From contig NZ_SBLB01000001.1 of assembly GCF_004138325.1 (NCBI RefSeq), forward strand, positions 806,001 through 870,000: a stretch of 64,000 nucleotides of DNA, read 5' to 3'. Numbering within the stretch: position 1 is the stretch's first letter; each line of letters starts with the position of its first letter. The position numbers and the translations under genes were made by a program. Shown in pieces: positions 34,652-43,989 of the stretch. The notes under the pieces were generated by a model. That model was not told the origin of the DNA and made no database searches. It saw only the letters and a program-made list of their open reading frames with translations. Source of the stretch: Spirosoma sordidisoli (lineage in GTDB: Bacteria > Bacteroidota > Bacteroidia > Cytophagales > Spirosomataceae).

Positions 34652-35992
34652 ATGCGTCAACGGATCTACCTGTTACTCTGTTTCTGGCTGCCCCTGGCCG
34701 CGGCTGCCCAACCCACCACCATCCTGCCCGAACGCGAACGGGCCCGAATTGTCGATGAGATTCTCGAAGACCGGTTCAACAACTTGCTCCCGCAGCTGAT
34801 GCGTCGCGAAGGGCTGGATATGTGGATCATCATCTCCCGCGAGTACAACGAAGACCCGGTGCTTCGGACCATGTTGCCCAGCACCTGGCTCTCGGCCCGC
34901 CGACGGACCATCATGGTTTTTTTCGACACGGGCAAGGAAATTGAAAAGCTGGCCATTGCCCGCTACGATGTGGGCAACCTGCTCAAAGGCGCCTGGGATA
35001 TCGATGTGCGGCCCAACCAGTGGGAAGCCCTGGCCAAAATCATCGAGGACCGTAAGCCGAAAAAGATCGGCCTCAACACCTCCACCAACTACGCTCATGC
35101 CGATGGCCTGTCGTCGACCGAACAACGGGAGTTTCTGGAAAAGCTGCCCGCCGATTATCGCAAACGCATCGTGTCGGCCGAGAAGGTAGCCGTGGGCTGG
35201 CTCGAAACCCGCACCGAGAAAGAAATGGCGATCTACCCCATGATCTGCCGGCTGTCGCACCAGATCATTCAGGAAGGGTTCTCGGAGAGCGTGATCCAAC
35301 CGGGCGTCACCACCACCGACGATGTGGTCTGGTGGTTCCGGCAGCGTATTACGTCGCTGGGGCTCGACACCTGGTTTCACCCGACGGTGGATGTGCAGCG
35401 GGCCGACAGCCAGGATTTCGAACACCTGCGCACGTTCTCGAAGCGGCCCGACAAGCAGGTGATCATGCCCGGCGATCTGCTCCACGTCGATTTCGGGATT
35501 ACCTACCTGCGCCTGAACACCGATCAGCAGCAACACGCCTACGTACTGCGCCCCGGCGAAACGGATGTTCCCGATGCCATCAAAGCCGCGTTCAAACAGG
35601 GCAACCGCCTGCAGGATATCCTGACCGACCAGTTTAAGGCCGGCAAGACGGGAAACCAGATGCTGCTGGCCGCCCTGGATCAGGCGCAGAAAGAAGGTAT
35701 CAAAGGCACCATCTACTCGCACCCCATTGGCGTACACGGACACGCGGCCGGCCCGACCATCGGCCTCTGGGACCAGCAGAAGGGCGTTCCCGGCACGGGC
35801 GACTATCCGCTGCTGGCCAACACGGCCTACTCCATCGAGCTGAACGCAGCCGTTGAACTGCCGGCCTGGAAAAAAACAATCCGGATCATGCTCGAAGAAG
35901 ACGGTTTCTTCGATGGGCAGTCGTTCCGCTACATCGACGGGCGGCAGACGGAGATCTACACCATTCCCCGCCAGCTGGGGTATGTGAAGTAG
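34652..35992 (+). CDS. Exported M24 family metallopeptidase
   Basis: The 446-residue protein has a signal peptide (LLLCFWLPLAAAAQ), a creatinase-like N-terminal domain and a C-terminal pita-bread M24 domain. Likely metal ligands are the Asp in LHVDFGITY, the His in HPIGVHGHAAGP, the Glu in YSIELNAAV and the Glu in IMLEEDGFF. M24 enzymes of this type are Xaa-Pro aminopeptidases or dipeptidases; this one should work in the periplasm. The ATG at 34652 starts a clean signal peptide and is preferred over one 33 bp upstream. Confidence 0.88.
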   Translation: MRQRIYLLLCFWLPLAAAAQPTTILPERERARIVDEILEDRFNNLLPQLMRREGLDMWIIISREYNEDPVLRTMLPSTWLSARRRTIMVFFDTGKEIEKLAIARYDVGNLLKGAWDIDVRPNQWEALAKIIEDRKPKKIGLNTSTNYAHADGLSSTEQREFLEKLPADYRKRIVSAEKVAVGWLETRTEKEMAIYPMICRLSHQIIQEGFSESVIQPGVTTTDDVVWWFRQRITSLGLDTWFHPTVDVQRADSQDFEHLRTFSKRPDKQVIMPGDLLHVDFGITYLRLNTDQQQHAYVLRPGETDVPDAIKAAFKQGNRLQDILTDQFKAGKTGNQMLLAALDQAQKEGIKGTIYSHPIGVHGHAAGPTIGLWDQQKGVPGTGDYPLLANTAYSIELNAAVELPAWKKTIRIMLEEDGFFDGQSFRYIDGRQTEIYTIPRQLGYVK

Positions 35993-36004
35993 GGGCTAAA
36001 CCAG

Positions 36005-36062
36005 AACGGGTGCCTGCCATAGACTGTGCGATGAAGCAGCAGGTCTACGGCAGGCACCCGTT
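36005..36062. terminator. Bidirectional terminator
   Basis: Arms 36005-36024 and 36043-36062 form a 20-bp stem with one mismatch and an 18-nt loop, starting AACGGGTGCCTGCC. It lies between the convergent stops of the M24 peptidase and aldolase genes and probably serves both. Confidence 0.75.
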
Positions 36063-36078
36063 CGTTTACCGGTATGGC

Positions 36079-37158
36079 TTAGGCCAGGCGGTTGATGCAG
36101 TTCAGGTCTTCAAACGCAATTTTCAGGCGCGACACCATGCTTTCTTCTCCTTTGCGGAGCCATACGCGCGGGTCGTAGTATTTCTTGTTCGGCGAGTCGG
36201 CTCCTTCGGGGTTACCGAGCTGGCTTTGCAGATAGCCTTCTTTCGCTTTGTAGTAGTTCAGCACCCCTTCCCACATGGCCCACTGCATGTCGGTATCGAT
36301 GTTCATTTTCACGGCGCCGTAGCGGATAGCCTCCCGGATTTCGTCGCGGCTCGATCCCGATCCACCATGGAATACGAAGTTTACCGGCAGCGGACCCGTT
36401 CCGAATTTCTCCTGGATGTAGTTCTGGGAGTTGTTCAGGATGATCGGCGACAGTTTCACGTTACCGGGCTTGTATACCCCATGAACGTTACCGAAAGCCG
36501 CGGCAATGGTGAAGTTCGGCGATATTTTGCTCAGCTCTTCGTACGCATACGCCACTTCCGACGGCTGGGTGTACAGCTTGCTGTCGTCAACGTCCGAGTT
36601 GTCGACGCCGTCTTCTTCGCCACCCGTTACGCCCAGCTCGATTTCGAGGGTCATGCCGATTTTGGCCATCCGCTCGAAGTACTTGGCGCAGATCTCGATG
36701 TTCTCTTCGATCGGCTCTTCCGACAGGTCGAGCATGTGCGAGGAGAACAGCGGCTTACCGGTCTGGTCGAAATGCTTTTCGCCCGCCGTCAGCAGTCCGT
36801 CGATCCAGGGCAGCAGTTTCTTGGCGCAGTGGTCGGTATGCAGAATGACCGGAACGCCGTACAGCTCGGCCACCTGATGAACATGGGTAGCGCCCGAAAT
36901 CGACCCGGCAATAGCGGCCTGTTGTTTGTCGTTGGGCAACGCTTTTCCCGCGTAGAAAATGCCGCCCCCGTTCGAGAACTGAATGATCACGGGCGAGTTA
37001 ACGACCTTGGCCGTTTCCAGTACGGCGTTGACGGAGTCGGTGCCAACAACATTGACAGCCGGCAGGGCGTAATCATTCTCGTTAGCATGCCGAAAAATTT
37101 CGGAGACAGCGTCACCGGTCACGACGCCGGGTGCAAATCGAGTGGCTACATCGCTCAT
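36079..37158 (-). CDS. fbaA: Class II fructose-bisphosphate aldolase
   Basis: This is a zinc-dependent aldolase of glycolysis and gluconeogenesis that splits fructose-1,6-bisphosphate into dihydroxyacetone phosphate and glyceraldehyde-3-phosphate. HTDHC holds zinc ligands, GVTGGEEDGV is the class IIA active-site loop, and VFHGGSGSS and KMNIDTDMQW are phosphate- and product-binding segments. The 359 residues from MSDVATRF match E. coli FbaA in length; a start 27 bp upstream cannot be excluded. It is a single-gene unit with a long upstream gap (37159-37486) that should contain the promoter. Confidence 0.93.
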   Translation of the reverse strand: MSDVATRFAPGVVTGDAVSEIFRHANENDYALPAVNVVGTDSVNAVLETAKVVNSPVIIQFSNGGGIFYAGKALPNDKQQAAIAGSISGATHVHQVAELYGVPVILHTDHCAKKLLPWIDGLLTAGEKHFDQTGKPLFSSHMLDLSEEPIEENIEICAKYFERMAKIGMTLEIELGVTGGEEDGVDNSDVDDSKLYTQPSEVAYAYEELSKISPNFTIAAAFGNVHGVYKPGNVKLSPIILNNSQNYIQEKFGTGPLPVNFVFHGGSGSSRDEIREAIRYGAVKMNIDTDMQWAMWEGVLNYYKAKEGYLQSQLGNPEGADSPNKKYYDPRVWLRKGEESMVSRLKIAFEDLNCINRLA

Positions 37159-37486
37159 AAGAAGGGTATTTTTGGATTCGTTCAAGATATAATTTGCCGG
37201 AAAGCAGATTTCCGCCTGACACGGCCAACGGGGGGTAAAATTGCGGATAATCCGGAAATAATACTACTTACCCTACTGCGGTTCCGCGCCCAGGCCCGTC
37301 TGATTAGTCGACCAAAGAGTCTGATCCGGTTTTATTTCTCCGGAACGACCCGCCTGATTTACAGCCAGTCGCTCCGGTAGTGCACCCTTGTTATCTGTTG
37401 CTATCAGTAGGCAATCGGGGCCGACGGGTTTGTCTGGTATAGCTTTTTCGCTCTACCTTGCATCCATTCGCTAAACCCAGACTCGT

Positions 37487-38299
37487 ATGAAAACCGTATT
37501 CTTTTGCCCGATGTGGGGCATGGAAAGCCTGTCCTATCCTGAAGCCGCCAAACGGGTAAAAGCCGCTGGCTACGACGGCATGGAAATATCGGCCGGACCC
37601 GGCAAACGTAAAGAAGCCGTTCAGGTCATGCGCGACCAGGGCCTGGAGGTGATTCTGATGGCCTTTGGCGGAGGCAGCAACTTTACCGAGCATAAACAGA
37701 AATACCGCGATGACCTGCTCGATATTGCGGCCAACAAACCGCTCTTCATCAACGCGCATACCGGTCATGACTACTTCACCTTCGAGCAGAACGCCGAACT
37801 GATCCAGACCGCTCTCGACGTGCAGAAGCAGACCGGGGTCCGTATCCTGCACGAAACCCACCGGGGGCGGTTCAGCTACAGCGCCCCGGCCATTCAGTAC
37901 TACCTGCTCAAACTACCCGATATGCGCCTGACGGCCGACTATTCGCACTGGGTCAACGTGGCCGAGTCGTACCTGGCCGACCAGGCCGAGAACGTAACCC
38001 GGGCCATTGCCGTCAGCGACCATATCCACTGCCGGGTTGGCCAACCCGAAGCCCCGCAGGTGTCGGACCCGCGCGCCCCCGAATGGCAGGCCGCGCTGGA
38101 AAGCCACGCCAAATGGTGGGACGCCATCCGGGCCCGGCTCCAGAAAGCCAACGCCCCTACCCTGACCGTTACCTGCGAGTTCGGGCCGGCGCCGGGCTAC
38201 CTCCCCACCCTGCCCTACACCAACCAGCCCGTAGCGAGCCAGTGGGACATCAACGTCTTCATGAAAGACTACCTAAAAAAGCGCTGGCAGGAAAATTGA
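37487..38299 (+). CDS. Sugar phosphate isomerase/epimerase-like TIM barrel
   Basis: The 270-residue cytosolic protein belongs to the AP-endonuclease-2 / xylose isomerase-like superfamily. GYDGMEIS is the first strand motif; likely metal ligands are Glu in ILHETHRGR, Asp/His in TADYSHW, His in SDHIHCRVG and Glu in TCEFGPAP. Relatives include hydroxypyruvate isomerase and sugar epimerases; the substrate here is unknown. It lies alone between fbaA and a periplasmic protein gene on the + strand. Confidence 0.82.
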   Translation: MKTVFFCPMWGMESLSYPEAAKRVKAAGYDGMEISAGPGKRKEAVQVMRDQGLEVILMAFGGGSNFTEHKQKYRDDLLDIAANKPLFINAHTGHDYFTFEQNAELIQTALDVQKQTGVRILHETHRGRFSYSAPAIQYYLLKLPDMRLTADYSHWVNVAESYLADQAENVTRAIAVSDHIHCRVGQPEAPQVSDPRAPEWQAALESHAKWWDAIRARLQKANAPTLTVTCEFGPAPGYLPTLPYTNQPVASQWDINVFMKDYLKKRWQEN

Positions 38300-38374
38300 T
38301 ACATCCATTCCGAATAGCGCAATATGCGTTGGCAAACGAGCTGAATCCTACGGCGTTATTTGTAACTTTACTTC

Positions 38375-39940
38375 ATGCTCCGCTCTCTCTTCATCGCTTG
38401 TGTGTTTCTCTGCGTTTCCCTGCCACCGGCGCAGGCGCAACTGGCGCAATCGCTGCGGATTGAGATCCCCTCAGACCCCAACGAACCCGAAGCCTTCGAC
38501 GTTGTTCCGCTGGCCGACCGGGGGGTACTGATGACCGTACGAACGGGCGGTTTTTTCGACAACAGCCCGGCCGAATTCACGTTTCAGAAGTTCGACACCA
38601 ACCTGAAATCGCTGTGGAGCGTTCGGTTCAAACAGGACATCAAGTACAGACCGCTGCTGTCGTATAATGATCAGCAGTACATGTATCACCTCTTTCGGGA
38701 GTACGATACGAACCGGTTTCAGTTTCTGCGACTCCACCTCGACGATGGCGTTGTTGAAACGATTGACGGTGTGCTGCTCGACCAGTTCGACATTCAGCAG
38801 TTCAAGGTGATGGGAAGTCAGGCCTACGTGGGTGGCTACCGCCATCAGCGTCCGGTGGTGATGGCATTTTCCTTTTTCGACGGCTCAGCCAAAGTCCTGC
38901 CCGGTTTGTACGTGAACCACATGGACATCAGCAGCCTCGAACTCGACGAAACCCGACGCGAAGTCAACGTGCTGGTTCACTCCACCCGGCGCCGGTGCCG
39001 GTTCTCGATACGCACCTACAGTTACGACAGCAAACTCATTCGCGTGGTCGATTTCGACGGGGCTAAAAACAGCCTGATTTCCGGCAAGCTGCTGCCCGTC
39101 AACGAGCACGAATCCCTGCTGGTCGGCAACTACTCGGCCGATTGTACGCCTTATTCGCAGGGTATCTACGTGACGCGCGTACGGCACCCCGAGCCGGGCG
39201 AATCCATGGCCGAGGTCACCGCCGACGCCGTAGGGGCGATTCAGTACATCGAGTTTTCGGAACTACAGAACTTTTTCAACTACCTCAAACCCCACCGCCA
39301 GCAAAAACTCAGGGCCCGGGCGCAGAAGAAAAAAGAAGAAGGCAAGGATTACAAGTTCCGCTACCGGCTGCTGGTGCATGACCTGCAACCCACCCCAACC
39401 GGCCTCACCCTTGTTGCGGAGGTCTACTATCCGCAATACCGGACCAGCACCCTGGGCTACAGCGGCTACCTCCGCGGAGCCGACCGGTACGACGGGTTTC
39501 GCTATACCCACGCCTTTGTTTGCGGCTTCGACAAACAGGGAAAACTGTTATGGGACAACTGCCTGCCCATCAAAGAGCTGCTCAATGCCGAGCTGACCGA
39601 AATGGTACAGGTTTCCCAGCAGGGCGACCGGATGGTGCTGGCCTACCCGAACGACGGCGAAATAACGACCGAAGTGATACAGGGCAACAAAGTGCTTAAG
39701 GAAACGGAAAAGATAAAAATACAGACCAGCGATACCGACGAACGCGTCACCTACTCGGCGCAGGAAAACCTAATGGCCTGGTACGACCGCCACTTTCTGG
39801 CCTGCGGCTTCCAGAAGATTGCAGCTTCTAAAGCATTTCCGAACCCGCGCGAGGTCTTTTACCTGAACAAACTCACCTACGATCCCGATGCCCGCCCCGC
39901 CAGTACGGCTAGCCAAAAAACCGCCGGATCAGGGCGATGA
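38375..39940 (+). CDS. Unknown periplasmic protein
   Basis: The 521-residue protein has a signal peptide ending near PAQA and a beta-rich body with repeated strand patterns such as FDTNLKSLWSVRF, GSQAYVGGY and FDKQGKLLWDN, which suggests a propeller-like fold. A charged stretch at about 305-325 (LRARAQKKKEEGKD) is inserted. I do not recognise a family. Its last 32 bp overlap the end of the convergent DUF2905 gene on the other strand. Confidence 0.7.
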   Translation: MLRSLFIACVFLCVSLPPAQAQLAQSLRIEIPSDPNEPEAFDVVPLADRGVLMTVRTGGFFDNSPAEFTFQKFDTNLKSLWSVRFKQDIKYRPLLSYNDQQYMYHLFREYDTNRFQFLRLHLDDGVVETIDGVLLDQFDIQQFKVMGSQAYVGGYRHQRPVVMAFSFFDGSAKVLPGLYVNHMDISSLELDETRREVNVLVHSTRRRCRFSIRTYSYDSKLIRVVDFDGAKNSLISGKLLPVNEHESLLVGNYSADCTPYSQGIYVTRVRHPEPGESMAEVTADAVGAIQYIEFSELQNFFNYLKPHRQQKLRARAQKKKEEGKDYKFRYRLLVHDLQPTPTGLTLVAEVYYPQYRTSTLGYSGYLRGADRYDGFRYTHAFVCGFDKQGKLLWDNCLPIKELLNAELTEMVQVSQQGDRMVLAYPNDGEITTEVIQGNKVLKETEKIKIQTSDTDERVTYSAQENLMAWYDRHFLACGFQKIAASKAFPNPREVFYLNKLTYDPDARPASTASQKTAGSGR

Positions 39941-40139
39941 TCAGGTTCAGCAGCACACTGACCACCAGACAGGTGACGATAGGAAAGTAAAAGCCTCCCC
40001 CGTTTTTGCCCATAATCCGGATGTCGCCGGGAAGGCGGCCCAGCCAGCTGAGCCGATCGCCCAGGACATAAATAACGAGCCCGACCAGCAGCAGGGCTGC
40101 CCCCGCCAGCATGATGTATTTACCAACCGTTGCGTTCAT
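39909..40139 (-). CDS. DUF2905 small membrane protein
   Basis: The 76-residue protein has two membrane helices (about 9-27 and 53-72) joined by LSWLGRLPGDIRIMGKNG, the hallmark of the DUF2905 family. The function is unknown. Its 3' end overlaps the preceding + strand gene by 32 bp, so the two genes converge. Confidence 0.85.
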   Translation of the reverse strand: MNATVGKYIMLAGAALLLVGLVIYVLGDRLSWLGRLPGDIRIMGKNGGGFYFPIVTCLVVSVLLNLIIALIRRFFG

Positions 40140-40196
40140 ATAAATAAGCGTCCCTTCCCGTCAACGAAAGCCCCCGCGGTTGCGGTTCAGTCAGGC

Positions 40197-41225
40197 TTAT
40201 AAAATCAGGTCGTCCGGATTCTGAATCTCGCGCAGGTCGGTGGTCACCTCAAAGCGGCCCGCTCCGGCGCGGTGCAGCGGATCATGACTAAAGTAAGGGC
40301 TGAAGTCAAGCTCCGTCAGCGCCTGAATCTGCGACAGCGGCACCTGGTACGTCCGAAACGCCCCAAATCCGTCTTCGGCTATTCCTTCGCGCAGATCGAC
40401 CAGCAGGCTTTTCTGACTCAAGAGATAACCCGTCATGGAGAGTTCACCATCTTTTTTGATCACGGCGGCTACTTTCCAGAACTGGAGCGGCAGCAACACC
40501 CCCCGGTAGGGTATATCGGCCTCGCCGAAAACCGGCCCCGTAAACACCGACACCTTCAGCTGGGCCAGCTTCGTATTGTTCAGGATATAATCTTCCAGGT
40601 CGGCCCAGGCTTTCTGGTTCAGGCCCGCATGTTGTGGGCACGAGTTCGTGTAATGAAAGGTGTCGTCATTGGCCTGCTGGGCCTGCGCGCCCCAGACCGG
40701 ATCGAGCCGCCGAACCATGTGACCCCGGTCCAGGTCGTTGTTGGCATATACCTCCGGCCCGGTCTGGTAGGTTTCGCTCAGGCGCGGGTCCAGAATCCAA
40801 ACGTCGGAGCGGCCCATCGACTGGGTTCGCTGACCGTCGATGTTCACCGCCGTGGCTACAGACAGTCGCCGGATCCGGTGCATCGCCACGCTGAAATTTC
40901 GATAGGCCAACACGGTTTTCTGGTCGATTGTCAGAGCCAGCCGGTCCGTGATCGGGGCCAGCAGCGACTCGAACGAAATGGACGTTCCGGTCAGAAAAGC
41001 CGGGTCGTAGCCGTTGCGGTCTGTGTAGGTCCGGGGTGCTGGCTTGCGCGTCTCGAACCCAACGGCTACCGGACCGAAGCCGACCGAGACAGCCTGTTCC
41101 ACCCCGGCTGCGCCCAGCTCGATACGGATCCGGAGCGGAACGGTAAACTGAATAGTTCGTACCGTTGCATCGGTCGATACGGGTATAGCGGCCGCTACTG
41201 ACGAAGATGTGTTGTTGTCTGACAT
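40197..41225 (-). CDS. DNA/RNA non-specific endonuclease
   Basis: The 342-residue protein contains the NUC1-type DRGHM motif (about residues 166-170) with a catalytic His and a downstream Asn/His-rich metal loop (TNSCPQHAGLNQKAW). Bacterial homologues are usually secreted nucleases, but here no signal peptide is visible: the N-terminus is MSDNNTSSSVAAAIPV. About 150 residues precede the nuclease core. Cytoplasmic location would need an inhibitor or a special export route; neither is seen nearby. Confidence 0.85.
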   Translation of the reverse strand: MSDNNTSSSVAAAIPVSTDATVRTIQFTVPLRIRIELGAAGVEQAVSVGFGPVAVGFETRKPAPRTYTDRNGYDPAFLTGTSISFESLLAPITDRLALTIDQKTVLAYRNFSVAMHRIRRLSVATAVNIDGQRTQSMGRSDVWILDPRLSETYQTGPEVYANNDLDRGHMVRRLDPVWGAQAQQANDDTFHYTNSCPQHAGLNQKAWADLEDYILNNTKLAQLKVSVFTGPVFGEADIPYRGVLLPLQFWKVAAVIKKDGELSMTGYLLSQKSLLVDLREGIAEDGFGAFRTYQVPLSQIQALTELDFSPYFSHDPLHRAGAGRFEVTTDLREIQNPDDLIL

Positions 41226-41422
41226 GGCTGACGGAACGGTTTAGGGGCAGACGCTGACCGAATCGGACAGGGCGAACTGGGTGAGTGATAAAGTTAATGT
41301 ACAATTTTGGGGTATAGGTCGACTGGGTTCACAAGCGGCTAACTAGCTTATTTAACGGCCGTTAGATTAACGTATGTCGTACGTCATCAACCAGACAAAT
41401 ACAATTTATTTACAAACACTGC

Positions 41423-41453
41423 TTGACTTTACCAGATAAATTCTCTACTTTTG
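41423..41453 (+). promoter_or_regulatory. Bacteroidota sigma-70 promoter of the helicase gene
   Basis: TTG (41423-41425, in TTGACTTT) and TACTTTTG (41446-41453) match the -33 TTG and -7 TAnnTTTG elements with a 20-bp spacer. Transcription should start near 41460, giving a leader of about 320 nt before the ATG at 41783. Confidence 0.75.
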
Positions 41454-41459
41454 CACCAG

Positions 41460-41782
41460 ATTTTACAAGCGGCATCCGTCGCGTCTCTGTTCTCTCACTA
41501 TTTACACGCTGAGTTAGGTCTGACAGAGTCCGGTATGGACATACCACAGTACGGATGTACAGATGGGTTTTCTGGGTGGACGTCCCGCCGTGAGCGGGAC
41601 ATTTGCGCGTGGGCTAATCGGTCAATTTTCATTGTCTTCTCCCCTATTGACAGGCTGGGGGTTTGGTGGTCCTTGTTGGGTCGTTGGGCAATCGTTCGTT
41701 GGGCAATTCTCGCATTATCGCGCCGTTCACTGGCACACACTCGTCTTCGCTTGGAAAGTTTAAACACAACTTTCTAAGAGTA
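41460..41782 (+). promoter_or_regulatory. Long structured 5' leader of the DEAD-box helicase
   Basis: Three hairpins are visible: GGTATG/CATACC (41532-41545), GTCCCGC/GCGGGAC (41582-41600) and GAAAGTT/AACTTTC (41754-41774), the last ending 8 bases before the ATG. TTGGGCAAT occurs twice, near 41683 and 41700. Long leaders are known for cold-shock helicases in other bacteria, where they allow autoregulation; that role here is inferred. Confidence 0.55.
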
Positions 41783-43894
41783 ATGAAAACGAAAAAAAGT
41801 AACACAGATGAGCAGGATCTTCTGCTCACACAGGATCAGCCTACTACCGACGTTGCCGCCGTTGACGTCCCTAAGGCCAAAGTTCCCCGCAAAAAAGCAG
41901 CTAAACCGGAAGAGGCTCCCGTAGCCGCAGCCCCGGCCACTGATGACAACGACGCCGAAACGCCCGTTGCCAACACCGAGGTAGAACAGGCCGTTGCTGA
42001 GGTTATTACGGTCGACGAAACAACGCCGGCCGCAGCCCCGGCGCAACCCGTTGTTGATCCCAACCAGGTGCTTTTCTCGCAGCTGGATATTTCTGACGAG
42101 ATTTTACAGGCCGTTACGGACATGGGCTTCATCAGCCCGTCGCCCATCCAGGCCGAAGCCATTCCGCCCATTCTAGCGGGTCGTGACGTAATTGGTCAGG
42201 CCCAGACAGGTACGGGTAAAACGGCCGCGTTTGGTATTCCAACCCTCGATCTGATCGACACCCAGGACCGCTCGGTACAGGCGCTGATTCTCTGCCCTAC
42301 CCGCGAACTGGCCCTTCAGGTAGCCGACGAAATTCGTAAGCTGGCCAAATACAAGCGCGGTGTGCGCATCGAAGCCATTTATGGTGGCGACTCGATCGAA
42401 CGCCAGATCCGGTCGCTGAAGAGCGGGGTGCATATCGTAATCGGTACGCCCGGCCGCGTTATGGACCACATGGAGCGCAACACGCTCAAACTCGACAACG
42501 TCAAGATGATGATTCTGGACGAAGCCGATGAGATGCTCGACATGGGCTTCCGCGAGGATATCGAAAGCATTCTGGAAGATATGCCCCAGGAGCGGCAGAC
42601 GATTCTGTTCTCGGCTACGATGTCGAAACCGATCATGCAGATCACCCAGAAGTTCCAGAAAGATCCGGTGCTGGTGAAGGTGGTGAAGAAAGAGCTGACC
42701 AACGTCAACATCGAGCAGGTCTACTTCGAGGTGAAACCCAAGGCGAAAGTCGAGGTGATGTGCCGCCTGATCGATATGTATGACCTGAAACTGCTGCTGG
42801 TTTTCTGTAACACCAAGCGCAAGGTCGACGAGATCGTTGAAGACCTGCAAATCCGGGGCTACCAGGCCGAAGGGCTGCACGGTGACCTGCGGCAGGCGCA
42901 GCGCAACAACGTAATGGGCAAGTTCCGCTCGGGTACCACCAGCATTCTGGTCGCGACCGACGTAGCCGCCCGCGGTATCGACGTAGACGATGTCGACGCC
43001 GTGATCAATTTTGATATTCCCCTCGACGAAGAGTATTACGTACACCGTATCGGCCGGACCGGCCGCGCGGGTAAGTCGGGCCGGGCGTTCTCGATGGTCG
43101 GTCGCGATGAGAAATATCGCTTCCGCGAAATCCAGAACTACACGAAAGTACGGGTCGAGAAAGGCGTTATTCCGTCCTTCGAAGACATTGTCGGTATTCG
43201 TAAAGCCCGCTTTATCGAACAGATTCAGCAGACCATTCAGGACAGCAAAGACCTGAACCTGTACGAAGATACGCTGACCCAGCTTCACCACGCGGGCTTC
43301 TCGACCGAGCAGATCGTAGCCGCCCTGGTAAAACGCAGCATGGGTCTGGAGAAAAACGAATTTGCCGATCAGAACCTGGCCCTCGAAGACGATCGCCGTC
43401 GTGAGGATCGGGGCGGACGGGGCGACCGGTTCGAGCGCGGCCCGGGTCGGTTCGACGACCGGCGTGGCGGTTCACGCTTCGGCGACCGCGAGGATCGGGG
43501 CGGCTCACGCTTCGGTAACCGCGACGATCGGGGTGGTTCGCGCTTTGGCGACCGCGACGACCGCGGTGGCTCACGCTTCGGCAACCGCGACGATCGGGGT
43601 GGCGACCGGAAGCAATACTTCGAGCGCGATGACAAACGGGCGCCCCGCGAGCGCGAAGCGAACATGACCCGCCTGATGGTTACCATCGGTCGTAAGGATT
43701 ACGTTCGGCCGGGCGATATCGTAGGCGCTATTGCCGGTGAAGCCAACATTCCGGGCAACACCATCGGCAGCATCGATATTTTCGACAAGTACACCTACGT
43801 TGATGTGCCTAAAGACGTAGCTAACCGGGTCGTTGATGCCATGGAAGGCAACACGATCAAAGGCCGTCGGGTCAACATCGAGATTGCCCGCTAA
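41783..43894 (+). CDS. DEAD-box RNA helicase with DbpA-type RNA-binding domain
   Basis: The 703-residue protein has an acidic and Ala/Pro-rich N-terminal extension (1-95), a DEAD helicase core (about 96-460; AQTGTGKT at 140-147, PTRELAL, DEAD, SAT and HRIGRTGRAG), a linker, an RGG-like repeat region (about 540-625) and a DbpA RNA-binding domain (about 627-703, ending GRRVNIEIAR). It should unwind RNA in ribosome assembly or at low temperature. The N-terminal extension and the Asp/Arg/Gly repeats suggest phase-separation-prone behaviour. The start at 41783 is the first ATG of the leader-containing transcript that matches the family. Confidence 0.92.
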   Translation: MKTKKSNTDEQDLLLTQDQPTTDVAAVDVPKAKVPRKKAAKPEEAPVAAAPATDDNDAETPVANTEVEQAVAEVITVDETTPAAAPAQPVVDPNQVLFSQLDISDEILQAVTDMGFISPSPIQAEAIPPILAGRDVIGQAQTGTGKTAAFGIPTLDLIDTQDRSVQALILCPTRELALQVADEIRKLAKYKRGVRIEAIYGGDSIERQIRSLKSGVHIVIGTPGRVMDHMERNTLKLDNVKMMILDEADEMLDMGFREDIESILEDMPQERQTILFSATMSKPIMQITQKFQKDPVLVKVVKKELTNVNIEQVYFEVKPKAKVEVMCRLIDMYDLKLLLVFCNTKRKVDEIVEDLQIRGYQAEGLHGDLRQAQRNNVMGKFRSGTTSILVATDVAARGIDVDDVDAVINFDIPLDEEYYVHRIGRTGRAGKSGRAFSMVGRDEKYRFREIQNYTKVRVEKGVIPSFEDIVGIRKARFIEQIQQTIQDSKDLNLYEDTLTQLHHAGFSTEQIVAALVKRSMGLEKNEFADQNLALEDDRRREDRGGRGDRFERGPGRFDDRRGGSRFGDREDRGGSRFGNRDDRGGSRFGDRDDRGGSRFGNRDDRGGDRKQYFERDDKRAPREREANMTRLMVTIGRKDYVRPGDIVGAIAGEANIPGNTIGSIDIFDKYTYVDVPKDVANRVVDAMEGNTIKGRRVNIEIAR
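43466..43597 (+). repeat. Four 33-bp tandem repeats in the helicase gene
   Basis: Each unit encodes GGSRFG(D/N)R(E/D)DR. The copies differ by a few bases, alternating FGDR and FGNR. Such arrays can change in copy number between strains. Confidence 0.85.
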
Positions 43895-43918
43895 GCGCGA
43901 GCAACTCATCTATACACC

Positions 43919-43952
43919 AAAACGCCGGACGGTTTCGATCGTCCGGCGTTTT
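43919..43952 (+). terminator. Rho-independent terminator after the helicase gene
   Basis: AAAACGCCGGAC (43919-43930) and GTCCGGCGTTTT (43941-43952) form a 12-bp stem with a 10-nt loop and a terminal TTTT, 24 bp past the stop codon. Its symmetry would let it work in both directions. Confidence 0.85.
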
Positions 43953-43989
43953 GTGTTATACGGGTTAGTTCCCCTACCTGGTCATGCTA

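Noticed and set aside
42173..43291. 372-codon minus-strand frame inside the helicase gene
   Set aside because: It is a shadow of the GC-rich helicase coding sequence, whose motifs are complete on the + strand.
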